A DNA stretch of 29,609 bases from contig CAUDNR010000550.1 in the NCBI GenBank assembly GCA_958430865.1, positions 1-29,609 of the forward strand, given 5' to 3'. This stretch comes from Entrophospora sp. SA101 (lineage: Eukaryota; Glomeromycota; Glomeromycetes; Entrophosporales; Entrophosporaceae). The translations under genes were made by a program, and so were the position numbers. Positions 18,835 through 29,609 of the stretch are shown piece after piece (the first letter of the stretch is position 1; each line of letters begins with the position of its first letter). The notes below the pieces were generated by a model. It was not told where the DNA came from. It did no database searches and was given only the letters and a program-made list of their open reading frames with translations.

Positions 18835-19375
18835 TTAAGTTAGTATTAACTCCAAGAAATTGCATAATTCCTCATCACTATACTTGATTTCTTCTACATT
18901 GTCATTTGGATCCTGGATCTTGTAATGGCCATAAGCATAGCTATTAATTCTGTCATCTAAGATCCATTTCTTTGTATCAAGTGGACATAGAACTTTTTTT
19001 GTAGATTTTGTTAGATATATATTATGATTTTCTACTCTAAGTCTGTATATGTTATCTGTAGTGTACACCTTATTATCAAATAGACAATCTCAGTACATAT
19101 CTATAGATAATTCCTCTTTTACTACATTTTTCGGTATACCCTTAGCCTTTTTAGTAATTTGTCTATTCTCGATCTCAAATGCGTACATCTTGGCTCTTAG
19201 ACCTATAAATTCTCACATTGAAGTTCCACAACATTCATCTTTGAATTTACCTATGGCTGCTTTATTTTCCACATTGTATAGAGGATGAGTCTTAGGATAA
19301 TTACTAAAATCAAATAATTGTGAATTCTTAGCCATATCTTCATACACTCACTGGTCATAAATATAAGGACACTTG
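18835..19375 (-). pseudogene. C-terminal tail of Polinton-type DNA polymerase B-like protein, broken
   Basis: Read from about 19375 to the stop at 18835, immediately tail-to-tail with the integrase relic. In one frame it carries VYEDMAKNSQLFDFSNYP, HPLYNVENK, IGKFKDEC, EFIGLRAKMYAF, KKAKGIPKNVVK and LCPLDTKKWILDD..SYAYGHY, in that order. In Polinton/Maverick and related elements these segments follow the palm of the protein-primed type-B polymerase. In-frame TGA codons at 19348-19350, 19213-19215 and 19090-19092 break it. The upstream palm is not present before the N gap at 19439. Assignment rests on motif order, not a search. Confidence 0.55.
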
Positions 19376-19438
19376 CAGATCATTGGAAATAATTGAATAA
19401 AGAAACATGAAAAAAAATAAAAATTTTATTAACCTAAC

Positions 19439-19448
19439 NNNNNNNNNN
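19439..19448. other. assembly gap (10 N)
   Basis: Ten N. Such short runs are often arbitrary scaffold joins, so the true distance and even adjacency across this point are uncertain. The join lies between the two rDNA-bearing segments. Confidence 0.99.
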
Positions 19449-19624
19449 CCTGACAAATATTTCCAAATCTATCAGGGTTTAAAGATTTGCAATTTTTTTG
19501 ATGTCTTTAGATACGGCGCACCATATACAACATTTTTATATTAGTTATTAATTCGCAGATCGTTTATCAACCAGGGGATTTTAATAGAGAATGCGGGGCA
19601 CATTTACTAATTAATATATATAGG
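19449..19624. other. AT-rich DNA between gap and MITE
   Basis: No gene or repeat recognised. Confidence 0.4.
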
Positions 19625-19764
19625 GAATTGCTATTTCTCACGGGTAATGATTGTCACCACCTAAGGAATTATACAATTTATGATTAACCCCAACCCTAAC
19701 TCCACCCCATGCAAATTTAATTCCTTAGGTGGTGACAATCACCACCGGTGAGAAATAGCAATTC
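19625..19764. mobile_element. 140-bp MITE with about 47-bp terminal inverted repeats
   Basis: The left end starts GAATTGCTATTTCTCAC and continues to ACCTAAGGAATTA. The right end is its inverse (TAATTCCTTAGGT...GTGAGAAATAGCAATTC) with about four mismatches. The unique centre is only about 45 bp. Both sides are flanked by ATATATATA tracts, compatible with TA-type target duplication, but the exact duplication cannot be read. It has no coding capacity. Confidence 0.75.
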
Positions 19765-19805
19765 TCATATATATATATTATAAAAGTTGATGTGTACCTT
19801 TTACC

Positions 19806-21191
19806 AGTGTATAAAATTCATGTGCACAGTGTGCACAGTGCACAACCTCCTTAAACTGTGCACAATAAGATAAATATTTTTGTGCAGACTCTCAACAAAA
19901 ATTTTAAATATGGTGCACAAATTCAATGAGAAATTTTGCATCATTACATTTTTCTATGTATAATGCACAAAAAAAATCAAAAAAACTAAAATACTTACAA
20001 TTTTTTGTGCATACATGCACAATTTTTAAACAACTTTTGCACAATTCCTCAAAAAATTTTGTACAACATGCACAAAAATTGATCGGCAAATTTTATACAG
20101 ATTCATCAGGTGTAAATTTAAAACAACTTGTACTTCTAACATTTAAAGTATCCTTTTCAATAACCACTTAGCATTCATACATACATAAATCTTGTTGGAG
20201 TTGTAAATTTTCTTCTTCTGTTAATCTTGTATGAGAAAATGGATTACCTTCAAAAAATTTATTTGGAAACAAAGTTTGAGCAGCTTTGATAATACTTTTG
20301 GAACCACCAAATCCAGATGACTTTTCATTACATAATTTTTGATTTTTTCATTAGTAAGACCAATGCAAGCTTTTGCTTTTTGATGGCAATGAGCTGGTGA
20401 ATTATCAATAGAAAAAAATTTACAAATGCTTATTATATTTTTTGTACATTCCTTAGCTTCCCCATGACTAAAATATAAAAACATAGTGAGTATATTTTTT
20501 GTTACAGAAAATTATGAAATAAACATTCATACCAGTCCAAATTTTTCTCCCTATATGCATGGTCTAATTTAATTTGTTTTCCACAAATACACCTTACAAG
20601 CTTTGGATTAATTAATTCTAAAAAATATTTATTTCGTCGTAATTGTTTTTCTTGAATACTCATCCAAGGAGGTAAAGTATCTCTATTATTACCATTGTCA
20701 TCATCTTCTTCATTAACTTCATCATCACTTTCAACATCATCATTACAATCACTATCATAATCATCATCATAATTATAATTATCATCCAAATAATTATAAT
20801 GATCATAGTAAAAATCTTCTGTATAGTCATTATTTTCACTTTCACAATCATTATCATTATCATTATTATTATTACATTCTACTATACAACCATCATTATC
20901 ATTATTGTCATTAATATACTCTATGAATTTGTGTTTTTTGTTAATAGTTTGTGCTAAATCTATATCGTTATTACATTCTACTACACAACCATCATCATCA
21001 TTATCATTATACTCTATGAATTTGCATTTTTTGTTAATAGTTTGTGCTAAATTTATACTATCATTAGATAAATTTGAGTCTATTATAACTTTTTCTTTTG
21101 CTTTTTTAGTGTATAATATTGGGAAATTAAGTGTGGTTTGAATTTTATTATTCTCTATTAAAAATTTTACTAATTGATTTACCCAAAACAT
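19806..21191 (-). pseudogene. second, truncated copy of the TIR-element gene
   Basis: Same gene as 1775-3975, missing everything beyond the duplication edge at 19805. The first exon is less damaged than in copy 1: it stays open through QLRRNKYFLELINPKLVRC and ICGKQIKLDHAYREKNLD to the intron 20468-20532, giving a 229-residue ORF (20502-21191). The frameshift in the next exon and the later stops are shared with copy 1, so that damage pre-dates the duplication. Confidence 0.55.
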
Positions 21192-21334
21192 AATAGTGAC
21201 CTTAAAAAAAATTTTATATCAATTTTACCCATTCTTCATTGGACATAAAAATTTTTTACCCTTAAAAGTCTTGGACCTTTTAATGTATCCATAGTAATTT
21301 TACCCTATCAATAACGGTGACATTTTTCACTTTT

Positions 21335-21562
21335 CTATATGTTTTTTACCCTTAGTTTGCCTGGGACCTCAATTAGAAGTTTCCGGGGTCCTGCTCTCTG
21401 TATGAGTAGAACAGTAATTATTTCGGGTTTAGCCATGGGGGCTTGTACAGGCACGAAACTTTGAGGTCTGCACGGGTTTTTTCTTTTGAGATGCTCGCGA
21501 AGCTTTTGAGGTGTTGCACATGTATAGCCACAGCACTCAAAAGTTCTATTTTTTTTTACCAT
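21335..21562 (-). CDS. small zinc-finger-like ORF, copy 2
   Basis: Identical in protein to 4119-4346, with the CCGYTC...REHL...KNPC finger and a C-terminus running through the terminal inverted repeat (21357-21392). Same caveats. Confidence 0.4.
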   Translation of the reverse strand: MVKKNRTFECCGYTCATPQKLREHLKRKNPCRPQSFVPVQAPMAKPEIITVLLIQRAGPRKLLIEVPGKLRVKNI

Positions 21563-21639
21563 GTTGGTCTAACCATTTCGTTTTATTTAACTTATACAAA
21601 AAAATCTTTTCTTTAAATAATTATTTCGGTATTTCAAAA

Positions 21640-21909
21640 ATGCATGGTGATTATACTTGCCCCTATCTCCATAATTCCGGTGCCATTTGCGGAATATCTT
21701 GTATGCGTCCTGAAGGGTGCCGTTTTCATTATAAACCCAAGAAACGTTTTCCATGCTCCGAGTGCGGTAAGACTATTGTCTCAGTTTCTGACCGTTTCCC
21801 TTTACATATCCGAGCGTTTTGTGTTGTTCAATACTATCATAGAGCGCGTGACAAAGCTACTATCACGAAATTTTTAATTTATCAGGATCTTAATCTGAGC
21901 CGTTTTTAA
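21640..21909 (+). CDS. small Cys/His-rich ORF, copy 2
   Basis: Identical to 4424-4693, starting MHGDYTCPYL, with paired Cys knuckles and FPCSECGK. Identity shows recent duplication; expression is unknown. Confidence 0.4.
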   Translation: MHGDYTCPYLHNSGAICGISCMRPEGCRFHYKPKKRFPCSECGKTIVSVSDRFPLHIRAFCVVQYYHRARDKATITKFLIYQDLNLSRF

Positions 21910-23033
21910 CCTAGGACAATTTTTTCAGGGAAATGCTTTAGAGCCTGTTTCTGATATGCAAAAAAGTTATTGACTAGAATTTTTCAGTTAGATTCAGGTG
22001 TATATCAGGAACTTGATCTGAGCCGTTTTTATCAAAGGACAATTTTTTTCTGGAAATGCTTTAGAGCCTGTTTCTGATATGTAAAAAAAAGATATCGGTT
22101 GAAATTTTTCGGTTAGATTTTTTATAATTGTTATGCTATTTGAGCTTTATACATCGGGCTAGCCCTTTTTTAATGGTAGTCGGTGTTGTGACCCGAAACT
22201 AGTTTAGGTTTATGTTTATGTTTAGGTTTAGGTTTAGTTTTCTGCTTAGTGTAAGTTCATTTTCCGAAACGTTTCGGAACACTGATGGTAGTATAAAATT
22301 TCGTTAGATTTTTTGGTATCAGCTGGAATTTTTTGGTTAAATTTTGGTTAGATTTTTATGATTGTTATACTATTTGGCTTTATAGACCGAGCTAGCTCAT
22401 TTCATAGATATTCATTACATTCATATCTACTCTCTTTGTTAGCCTTTTTTTAATAGAAAGCTGAGTAGTATAAAATTTCGTTAGATTTTTTTGGTTAGAT
22501 TTTTAGATTGCATAGCCTTTTAATCTTTGGAGGCAATAAAAACGGCTAAAAGATAGTTAGATATTTAAGAAATCTATAGCCTCTACAGGCGTTTTCTGAT
22601 ATGTAAATAAAAAATCGAACCAAAATGAGTCAAAAATGTCGTCTAAAACTTAAAATTCGCCACTTTCAAGTGCGGCTAAAAATTCGAAATAAAAAACTGT
22701 TAGCTCTTTGGCCTTCCAGATGGAGATAGACACACAAATGCCGTCGTGGGCAAATGCTTCATTGGAGTTTATTAAGACTTAATCTAATTTATCACGTAGT
22801 CAAGGTAGTGGCTGATGCACTTTCTTGTCTACCTCATTTTTTGATGCCAATAATTGTGAAGAGAGGCTCATAATGGCTTGATTGGCCTTTGTCCAAATTA
22901 TTTCAAATTTGATAGAAATTAATTACTGACTAAATAGTTTAGTCAGTTTAGCCAAGTGCTCATTTGAAAACTTAATAAACATAGAATTTGCAAATACAAA
23001 GACACACACCTTGCCAAATTAGCAAAGGGAAAA
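21910..23033. other. 3' side rDNA spacer, copy 2
   Basis: Equivalent of 4694-5817, with the same direct repeats, TTTAGG run, 18-bp palindrome (22262-22279) and hairpin (22925-22947). No gene seen. Confidence 0.6.
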
Positions 23034-23934
23034 ACAAATCTTAAGAAAAAGGGCTTAATCTCAGCGGGTCGCAACACAAGGGTCACTCACTGCTTACAAT
23101 ACCCCGTTCTATATTTAAGTCGTCTGCAAAGGATTTATCTTCCTTAATATTTAAAATTACAATTCAAAGGCACACCCACGACCTTTCCGTCATAAGGTTT
23201 GAACCTCAACAATATGTTATAGGACTCCGAAAAGTGTATTTTTAATCGCCTAAACAATAAGGAAGGTAATAATCGTCACTTCTAGCATGGGTTCTGGCTT
23301 AGATTCGTTCAGCCATTATCCAACGGATGATAGCCTCGCACCACTATTCTTTCAAATAAGTGCAATCACCAAATATCCGAATCAACAGTTCCTCTCGTAC
23401 TAAGTTGAATTACTATTGCGACAACAATTTCATCAGTAGGTTAAAACTGACCTGGTCTCACGACGGTCTGAACTCAGTTCACGTTCCCTATTAGTGGGTG
23501 AACAATCCAACGCTTACTGAATTCTACTTCAGTATGATAGGAAGAACTGACTTTAAATGATCACAAAGGCAATGTCGCTAACAACACAAACGCTTGGCTG
23601 CCACAAGCCAATTTCCCTGTCGCAACTCTTTTGGTACCCCTAGTCTCAAACATCGAGGATCTAAAGGGTCCACGGAATATACATCCACACCATTCGTTAG
23701 GGGAAGCTTGTACCTCTTTAAGCCGTCCACCTATTCTTAAAAAAAAAAATGATGTAATCCCAGCAAACTCCCCACCTGACTAATTTTAAGAGAAAGAAGC
23801 GATAAAGGTAGTGGTATTTCACTATTGTGCCGGAACACTCCCACTTATTCTACATCCTCAATGCTTCCTCCCCCAGGTCAAACTGGAGTCAAGTTCAACA
23901 GGGTCTTTTTCTCCCGCTGATTTTGCCAAGCCCA

Positions 23935-23975
<41 letters not shown>

Positions 23976-25573
23976 TCGATCATTATAAATTATCCGTACC
24001 AGTTCTAATTGCTAAACACATTGTTGCTAATATGCCAGCACTTAGAGCCAAATCTTTTTCCCGAAGTTACGGAGTAAAACTGAGTTCCCTTATCTACTTT
24101 GTTCTACCAACTAGAGGCTTTCACCTTGGAGACCTGCTGCGGTTATCAGTACGACTAGGCGTGAGAATAAATCTTTCCCTTGGTTTTTCAAGGATCATTG
24201 AGAACGCACCGGACTCGACCATAAGCGTCAAGCTCTTCTAGTAATGGCACCCTATCTTCGATTAATTCGATTCCAGGGTGACATCATAACTGTTAAAAAG
24301 AAAAGATAACTCTTCCCAGGGCTCTCACTGATGTCACCAAGTTCACTTGACGTTACCGTATTAATTATCCACGTCCTAGTGCAGGAATATTAACCTGCTT
24401 CCCTTTCGATAGGCTGGCGATGAATCGCCTCTTTAAAACGGAATTACCATATCTTAGGATCGACTAACCCAAGTTATTACACACTCCTTAGCGGGTTCCG
24501 ACTTCTATGGCCACCGTCCTGCTGTCTATATGAACTAACACCTTTTTGATATCTAAATGAGCGTGAATTCCGGCACCTTAACCTCACGTTCGGTTCATCC
24601 CGCATCACCAAATTTGTTTATCAAAAATGGCTCACTAGAAACTCTTGTATCAATTACATTAACAAGTTTCTGCTATCCTGTGGGAATCTTCGGCAGGAAC
24701 CAGCTATTAGATGGTTCGATTAGTCTTTCACCTCTATACCCAATTTCGGCGAACATTTGCACACCGGACTACTACAAGTTTCCACTAGAGTTCTTCCTCT
24801 AGCTTCACTCCATTCAGGCATAGTTACCATCTTTCGGGTCCTAACAGATATGCTCTTAAATGGTCGATAGCCATTCTCCCCCCAGATTTACTACCCTTAT
24901 AAAAAAATATAGATATTTAAAGTTGTCCAGTGTTGTCCAGTGCTGTCCAGAGTTGTTCGGAGTTGTTGAGAGTTTTTTTAACAGCAATTTTAATTGCTCT
25001 TAGTAAGAGAGAGAGATATAAAAAAAAAAAAATAGGGATACGGGGGAATAGGTGGGAACAATCGCCATTGTTGGACGCGTTTGAGTTTCTACACTCTAAC
25101 ACTTGCATATATGTTAGACTCCTTGGTCCGTGTTTCAAGACGGGTCGTTTAAAGCCATTTCGTTAACATCCTTAACGAATTTGCACCACCTGACTAACCA
25201 CCCCTATAATTAGCGGAACGCACCATATATATGATAACTAAAGAGGGGCGATCAAACCAGTTTGAGCAGCCCTAAAGGTATTCGTTGCAAACCTCAATCC
25301 CGACCACCATATTCCGCTTAAAGTTTATCACACTCCCGAAGGAGCCAGATCCCCTTTAGCCTTTTTATGACAGTCAAAATTGATGTTAACCAGCCGATAC
25401 AAAAATGCACCCCACACAAGTAATTGAATGTCGACTATGGCAGTTTTTAGGCTCGCCAATGCGCTAATTGCCTTGATGCGTAAGCTGATTTTGTACCAGT
25501 TCCACTAACTTCAAACGTTTCCCTTTCAACAATTTCACGTACTTTTTAACTCTCTTTTCAAAGTTCTTTTCAT

Positions 25574-25607
<34 letters not shown>

Positions 25608-25957
25608 TCGCCAATATTTAGCCTTAGGTGATATTTACCACCCATTTGGAGTTGCAATACCAAACAACTCGACTCTTTGAAAGCGTATCGTAGATGGTAT
25701 CGTAAATGAACGCATGCCGGCACAAACGGGATTGTCACCCTCTATGATGTCCTATTCCAAGGAACTTGTTACCAGACATACGCCCAACCAAGAAAACGCT
25801 TCTTCAAACTACAATTCAACCTTGTAAACAAGGCTGATTTAAAATTTGAGCTCTTCCCTCTTCACTAGCCGTTACTAGGGGAATCCTTGTTAGTTTCTTT
25901 TCCTCCGCTTATTATATTTAAGTTCAGCGGGTATTCTTGCCTGATTTGAGATCAATT
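23034..25957 (-). rRNA. 28S (LSU) rRNA gene, copy 2, degenerate and internally deleted
   Basis: Ends placed by alignment to copy 1. It shares the copy 1 losses: domain IV block (about 23977-23991), P loop (about 23750-23766) and the damaged peptidyl-transferase motif. In addition 241 bp present at 7256-7496 in copy 1 are absent at the junction 24471/24472. The lost part belongs to domain III and includes the conserved AGCCCTGAAAATGGATGGCG and TGGTAGTAGCAAATATTC segments. Only a few single-base differences from copy 1 occur elsewhere, for example an ACGC here where copy 1 has ATGC (25711). A pseudogene on two independent grounds. Confidence 0.93.
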
Positions 25958-26090
25958 GTTTTTTTCTCTACGATGATACTTACTACTCACTTTAAGGCAT
26001 AAATAAATCTATATTATTTAATAACCCAATTCCACATTCAAATCCAATCGATGATTGGGCATTCATTGCAATCATTTGAATATGATAATA
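25958..26090 (-). other. ITS2, copy 2
   Basis: About 133 bp, differing from copy 1 by one T deletion. Confidence 0.8.
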
Positions 26091-26245
26091 TTTTCTGACA
26101 CTCAAACAGGCATACTCTCATATTACCAGAGAGTGCATTTTGCGTTCAAAAATTCAATGATTCACGTTTTGCAATTTACATGACTTATCGCAATTTGCTA
26201 CGTTCTTCATCGATGCGAGAGCCAAGAGATCCGTTGTTGAAAGTT
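26091..26245 (-). rRNA. 5.8S rRNA gene, copy 2, degenerate
   Basis: Identical to copy 1 as far as I can read, with the same damaged M2 motif and the same CATCGA to CATTGA change. Confidence 0.92.
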
Positions 26246-26365
26246 ATTAGTATTTATATATATACAAGATATATTTTTTTTTTATAAATGTTTTATAAAG
26301 AGTGGTAGGTTTTGAATACACATTTTATTTTATATATATGTTAATAAAAATATATAATTATTTTA
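26246..26365 (-). other. ITS1, copy 2
   Basis: About 120 bp, AT-rich, matching copy 1. Confidence 0.8.
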
Positions 26366-27138
26366 AAATGATCCTTCCGCAGGTTGACCTACAGAAACCT
26401 TATTATGACTTTTTACTGTCGGAAATGCATAGCTTGATTCAACTTCTTAGCCAAGGTCCGCAAATATATAAATAAGCAACCGCCTATCCGATGACCTCGC
26501 TACGCATACAATTCCGATAGCAACGACGGGCGGTATGTACAAAGAGCAGGGACATAATCAACGCAAGTTGATGTCTTGCGCTTACTAGGGATTCCTCGTT
26601 AAAGAGCATTTAATTTCAATGCTCTATCCCCACCACGATAAAGTTTCAAAAGATTGCCCATACCTTTCGGTAAAGGTTAGTAGTTACTTGTTGACTTTAT
26701 CAGTGTAGCTTGCATGCGGCCCAGACCACTAAGGATGTCATAGACCTGTTATTACATCGAACTTCCATCGGCCAAAAACCGATAGTCCCTCTAAGAAGCT
26801 CTCAAACCTGATAAAAAACCAGACTTAATAACTTACTATTTAGAGGTAAGACGTTAAGAACGGCCATGCACCACTAGACATAGAATCCTGACCTTTCTCC
26901 TATGTCAATCATGACTATGGCTGGATCTGGAAGTTGCAAGCAGGCTCCACCCCTGGTGGTACTCTTCCGTCAATTCCCTTAAGTTTCAGCCTTGCGACCG
27001 TACTCTCCCCGGAACCCAAACACTTTTAGTTTCCCGTAAGGTACCAAGCAAGTTGTTAAAAAATGAACTTTGTCTGATTCCTAGTCGGCATAGTTTATGG
27101 TTAAGACTACGACGTACATAAATCGTCTTCGATCCCCT

Positions 27139-27188
<50 letters not shown>

Positions 27189-28134
27189 AGTTAGTCCTCA
27201 ATAAATCCAAGAATTTCACCTCTGACTATTGAATACTAATGCCCCCAACTATCCCTATTAATCATTACGTGGTCCTAAAACCAACAAAATAGAACCATCG
27301 TCCTATTTTATTATTCCATGCTAATGTATTCAAGCAAAAATGCCCGCTTTAAACACTATAATTTTTTCAAAGTAAAAGTCCTAGTTCATTGAAACACCCA
27401 AGAGCATCCCAATTCACCAGAAGGTGAGAAATTGGTTACACACCGATTCATGTCCCTAAAGGCATGACCGATATATCCCAATCCCGAAATTCAACTACGA
27501 ACTTTTTAACCGCAACAACACTAATATACGCTATTGGAGCTGGAATTACCGCGGTTGCTAATACCAGACTTGCCCTCCAATTGTTCCTCGTTAAAGGTTT
27601 TAAATTGTACTCATTCCAATTTCGAGACCCAAAAGAGCCCTTAATTGTTATTTATTGTCACTACCTTCCCGAATCGGGATTGGGTAATTTGCGCGCCTGC
27701 TGCCTTCCTTGGATGTGGTAGCCGTTTCTCAGGCTCCCTCTCCGGAATCGAACCCTAATTCCCCGTTACCCGTTACCACCATGGTAGGCCTCTATCCTAC
27801 CATCGAAAGTTGATAGGGCAGAAATTTGAATGATTCATCGTCGGCACGAGGCCATACGATTCGAAAAGTTATCATGAATCACCAAGGTTTAGTTGGTTGC
27901 CCAACTGTTGGTTTTTTATCTAATAAATACATCCCTTCCAGAAGTCGGGATTTTTAGCATGTATTAGCTCTAGAATTACCACGGTTATCCAAGTAGTAAT
28001 AATGTACTATCAAATAAACTATAACTGATTTACTGAGCCGTTCGCAGTTTCACCTGTATATAAGATTTATACTTAGACTTGCATGGCTTAATCTTTGAGA
28101 CAAGCGTATGACTACTGGCAGGATCAACCAGGTA
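26366..28134 (-). rRNA. 18S (SSU) rRNA gene, copy 2, degenerate
   Basis: Same ends and the same two conserved-block losses as copy 1 (about 26846-26856 and 26929-26941). The 3' half differs from copy 1 at only about two sites, but 27267-27910 has more than twenty differences. Some restore the canonical sequence (CTATCAACTTTCGATGGTAG and CCTTGGTGATTCATG are canonical here, altered in copy 1). Others are new damage: AGCAGCCGCGG reads AGCAACCGCGG at 27555, in the universally conserved 530 loop, and AAAAAGCTCG reads AAAAAGTTCG. Independent damage in both copies argues for relaxed constraint. Confidence 0.93.
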
Positions 28135-29609
28135 ACTATCTTGCTATTTTAAACGACAAAGTCTCTACTCTCCCTGAAAGAGAGAAAAAGAAGCCTCATC
28201 ATAAAAAAAACTAAATGTGGTCCGGTTCACAAAATCGTGATCCGAGTCCACAAATAGCGTTGTATAGTTGTTATTGGGTCGAGTTTAAGCAACAATGCTT
28301 TAAATCATTCCTGTTGCCAATGCCTTCAAGTTTTTCTAGATTTGTTGGCTCAAAAAATTTATGATCATTTTTTTGATTCAACATATCCTTCAATGCCAAT
28401 TCACTTGCGAATTATCACAATAAATAAAATTACGACATTTTCACAGTGCTCTTGGCAAATTGATGATTGTTGTTAAGTTTACCTAGCAGGTAAGTATACA
28501 CAACGTTCTCCTTTCGATTAGTTATACACAATGATTACTAATCAATATATTTTATGAACACTAAAGTCGATAAAAGAAGAAGTGTTCTTAAACCCATCAT
28601 TCAATATCAGACAATAGTTAATATGCCTACAATAATGTTTAAATTTCTGTGCCAAAAGGAGATGTAAAGAAGGAGGGCCAATGACTTCGTGCCGAAAGGA
28701 GAAGGACCAACAACTTTTATTCCGAAAGGAACGACTCTAATATATATTAAAAAATAAACCTAAAGTTGGTTGTAGATACCAACTTTAGGGAGAGAGAGTC
28801 AGTAATTGCCAATAACTACTGAGTAAGTAAAAGAATTCAATTTCTTGTATCTGCAAAGGAGTTTATCTGAGAAAAACGAGGATATGTACGCATCGCCCTC
28901 ATGCGCCTCTTGAAGGCCACAGAGATTAAAAATCCCAGGCGATCAAGGTACGTCCCCAAAAACTCTAGTTTATCTGAGAAAAACGAGGATATGTGCGCAT
29001 CGCCTCTTGAAAGCCACAGAGATTAAAAATCCCAGGCGATCAAGGTACGTCCCCAAAAACTCCAGACCCTGCATATAAAATTGGTTCGCAATCTTTTATG
29101 CCAACCGCAGGGGCAGAAGGGTAATCATGGACATCTCCATGACCAGCAACAATTATAAAACCTTCACTGGAGCTGGATATTTCGGTGAAGAAAACCTTAC
29201 CTAATTTAAAAAGTTCCAATTCTGTGCTAACCAACATTCATAATGAGGAAGACCAACGACTCTTCGTGCGCAACCGACATTCATAATAAAGAGGACCGAC
29301 GACTTCGTGCCGAAAAAATGATTCTATTATTAAAAAAAGAACCATATCTAAAGTTGGTAGATACCAACTTTAGAGAGAGAGACGTCAGTAATTGGCCAAT
29401 AATTACTGGTAAGTAAAAGAAGTTCAATTTCTTGTATCCACAAGAGTTTTGAGAAAACGGGGATATGTGCGCATCGCCCTCATACGCCTCTTGAGAGTCC
29501 ACAGAGAACAAAAATCCTGGGTGATCATTCGGGGCATCACATAATCAAGATATTTACGCTCTATATATCTCAAGGTAACTCCCCAAAAACTCCTCCGTGC
29601 AAGATGCTC
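28135..29609 (-). other. 5' ETS and spacer repeats, copy 2 (runs off the window)
   Basis: Equivalent of 11158-12621, with the same two inverted repeats (28759-28789, 29348-29373) and tandem block (28860-29060). Scattered single-base differences from copy 1. No gene supported. Confidence 0.6.

Larger units (their letters stand above)
17107..19375. mobile_element. Polinton/Maverick-like element relic
   Basis: Coiled-coil ORF (minus), integrase (plus) and polymerase-like tail (minus) lie together in a compact divergent/convergent arrangement, all broken. No terminal inverted repeats are visible; the N gap 64 bp to the right may hide the rest. Base composition is like the surroundings. Confidence 0.5.
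19805..29609 (+). repeat. segmental duplication, copy 2 (rDNA-bearing)
   Basis: Direct copy of 2616-12621, truncated by the window end. Most of it is almost identical to copy 1; differences concentrate in the 5' half of the 18S gene. Its left edge lies 41 bp after the MITE and 357 bp after the N gap. Confidence 0.95.

Noticed and set aside
1..29609. tRNA or 5S rRNA genes
   Set aside because: I found no cloverleaf with A/B boxes and no 5S sequence by eye; a covariance search would be needed to exclude them.

Overview
The window is eukaryotic and AT-rich, with short GT-AG introns and degenerate mobile DNA. The rDNA core and flanks point to a fungus of the Mucoromycota, most likely an arbuscular mycorrhizal (Glomeromycotina) lineage. 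The support is the 5' end of the 28S, the 5.8S, the very short AT-rich ITS regions, and the style of the repeat-associated ORFs. Assignment below phylum is inference.

Layout. 1-1510: AT-rich DNA with a decayed multi-exon gene on the minus strand (intron 1267-1323). 1558-4176: a candidate DNA element bounded by 36-bp terminal inverted repeats (34/36 matching) and carrying one broken multi-exon minus-strand gene. 4119-4693: two small divergent Cys/His-rich ORFs. 4694-5817: 3' spacer with repeats, a palindrome and a hairpin. 5818-11157: a complete-looking rDNA unit on the minus strand (18S, ITS1, 5.8S, ITS2, 28S in transcript order). 11158-13020: 5' ETS and repeat-rich spacer. 13021-15600: AT-rich DNA with no gene I can support. 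15607-17090: six degenerate repeats that look like decayed Cdc20/Fizzy-type WD40 modules. 17107-19375: relics of a Polinton/Maverick-like element (coiled-coil ORF, DDE integrase, C-terminal tail of a type-B DNA polymerase-like protein). 19439-19448: a 10-N assembly gap. 19625-19764: a small MITE. 19805-29609: a second direct copy of 2616-12621, including a second rDNA unit that runs off the window in its 5' spacer.

The main result is that both rDNA units look non-functional although their order and spacers are preserved. Both 28S copies lack a universally conserved block of domain IV (the H69/H71 region), the P-loop motif and an intact peptidyl-transferase GGATAAC motif. Both 18S copies lack two universally conserved blocks of the 3' major domain and carry transitions in motifs shared by all life. 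Copy 2 has also lost 241 bp of 28S domain III. The shared deletions pre-date the duplication and the others followed it, so an already degenerate rDNA segment was copied with its flanks. Several differences between copies are CpG to TpG/CpA changes, consistent with deamination of methylated cytosines.

Limits: comparison with canonical rRNA is from knowledge of universal motifs, not an alignment. The N gap means the distance between the two copies, and their being on one molecule, depends on scaffolding.
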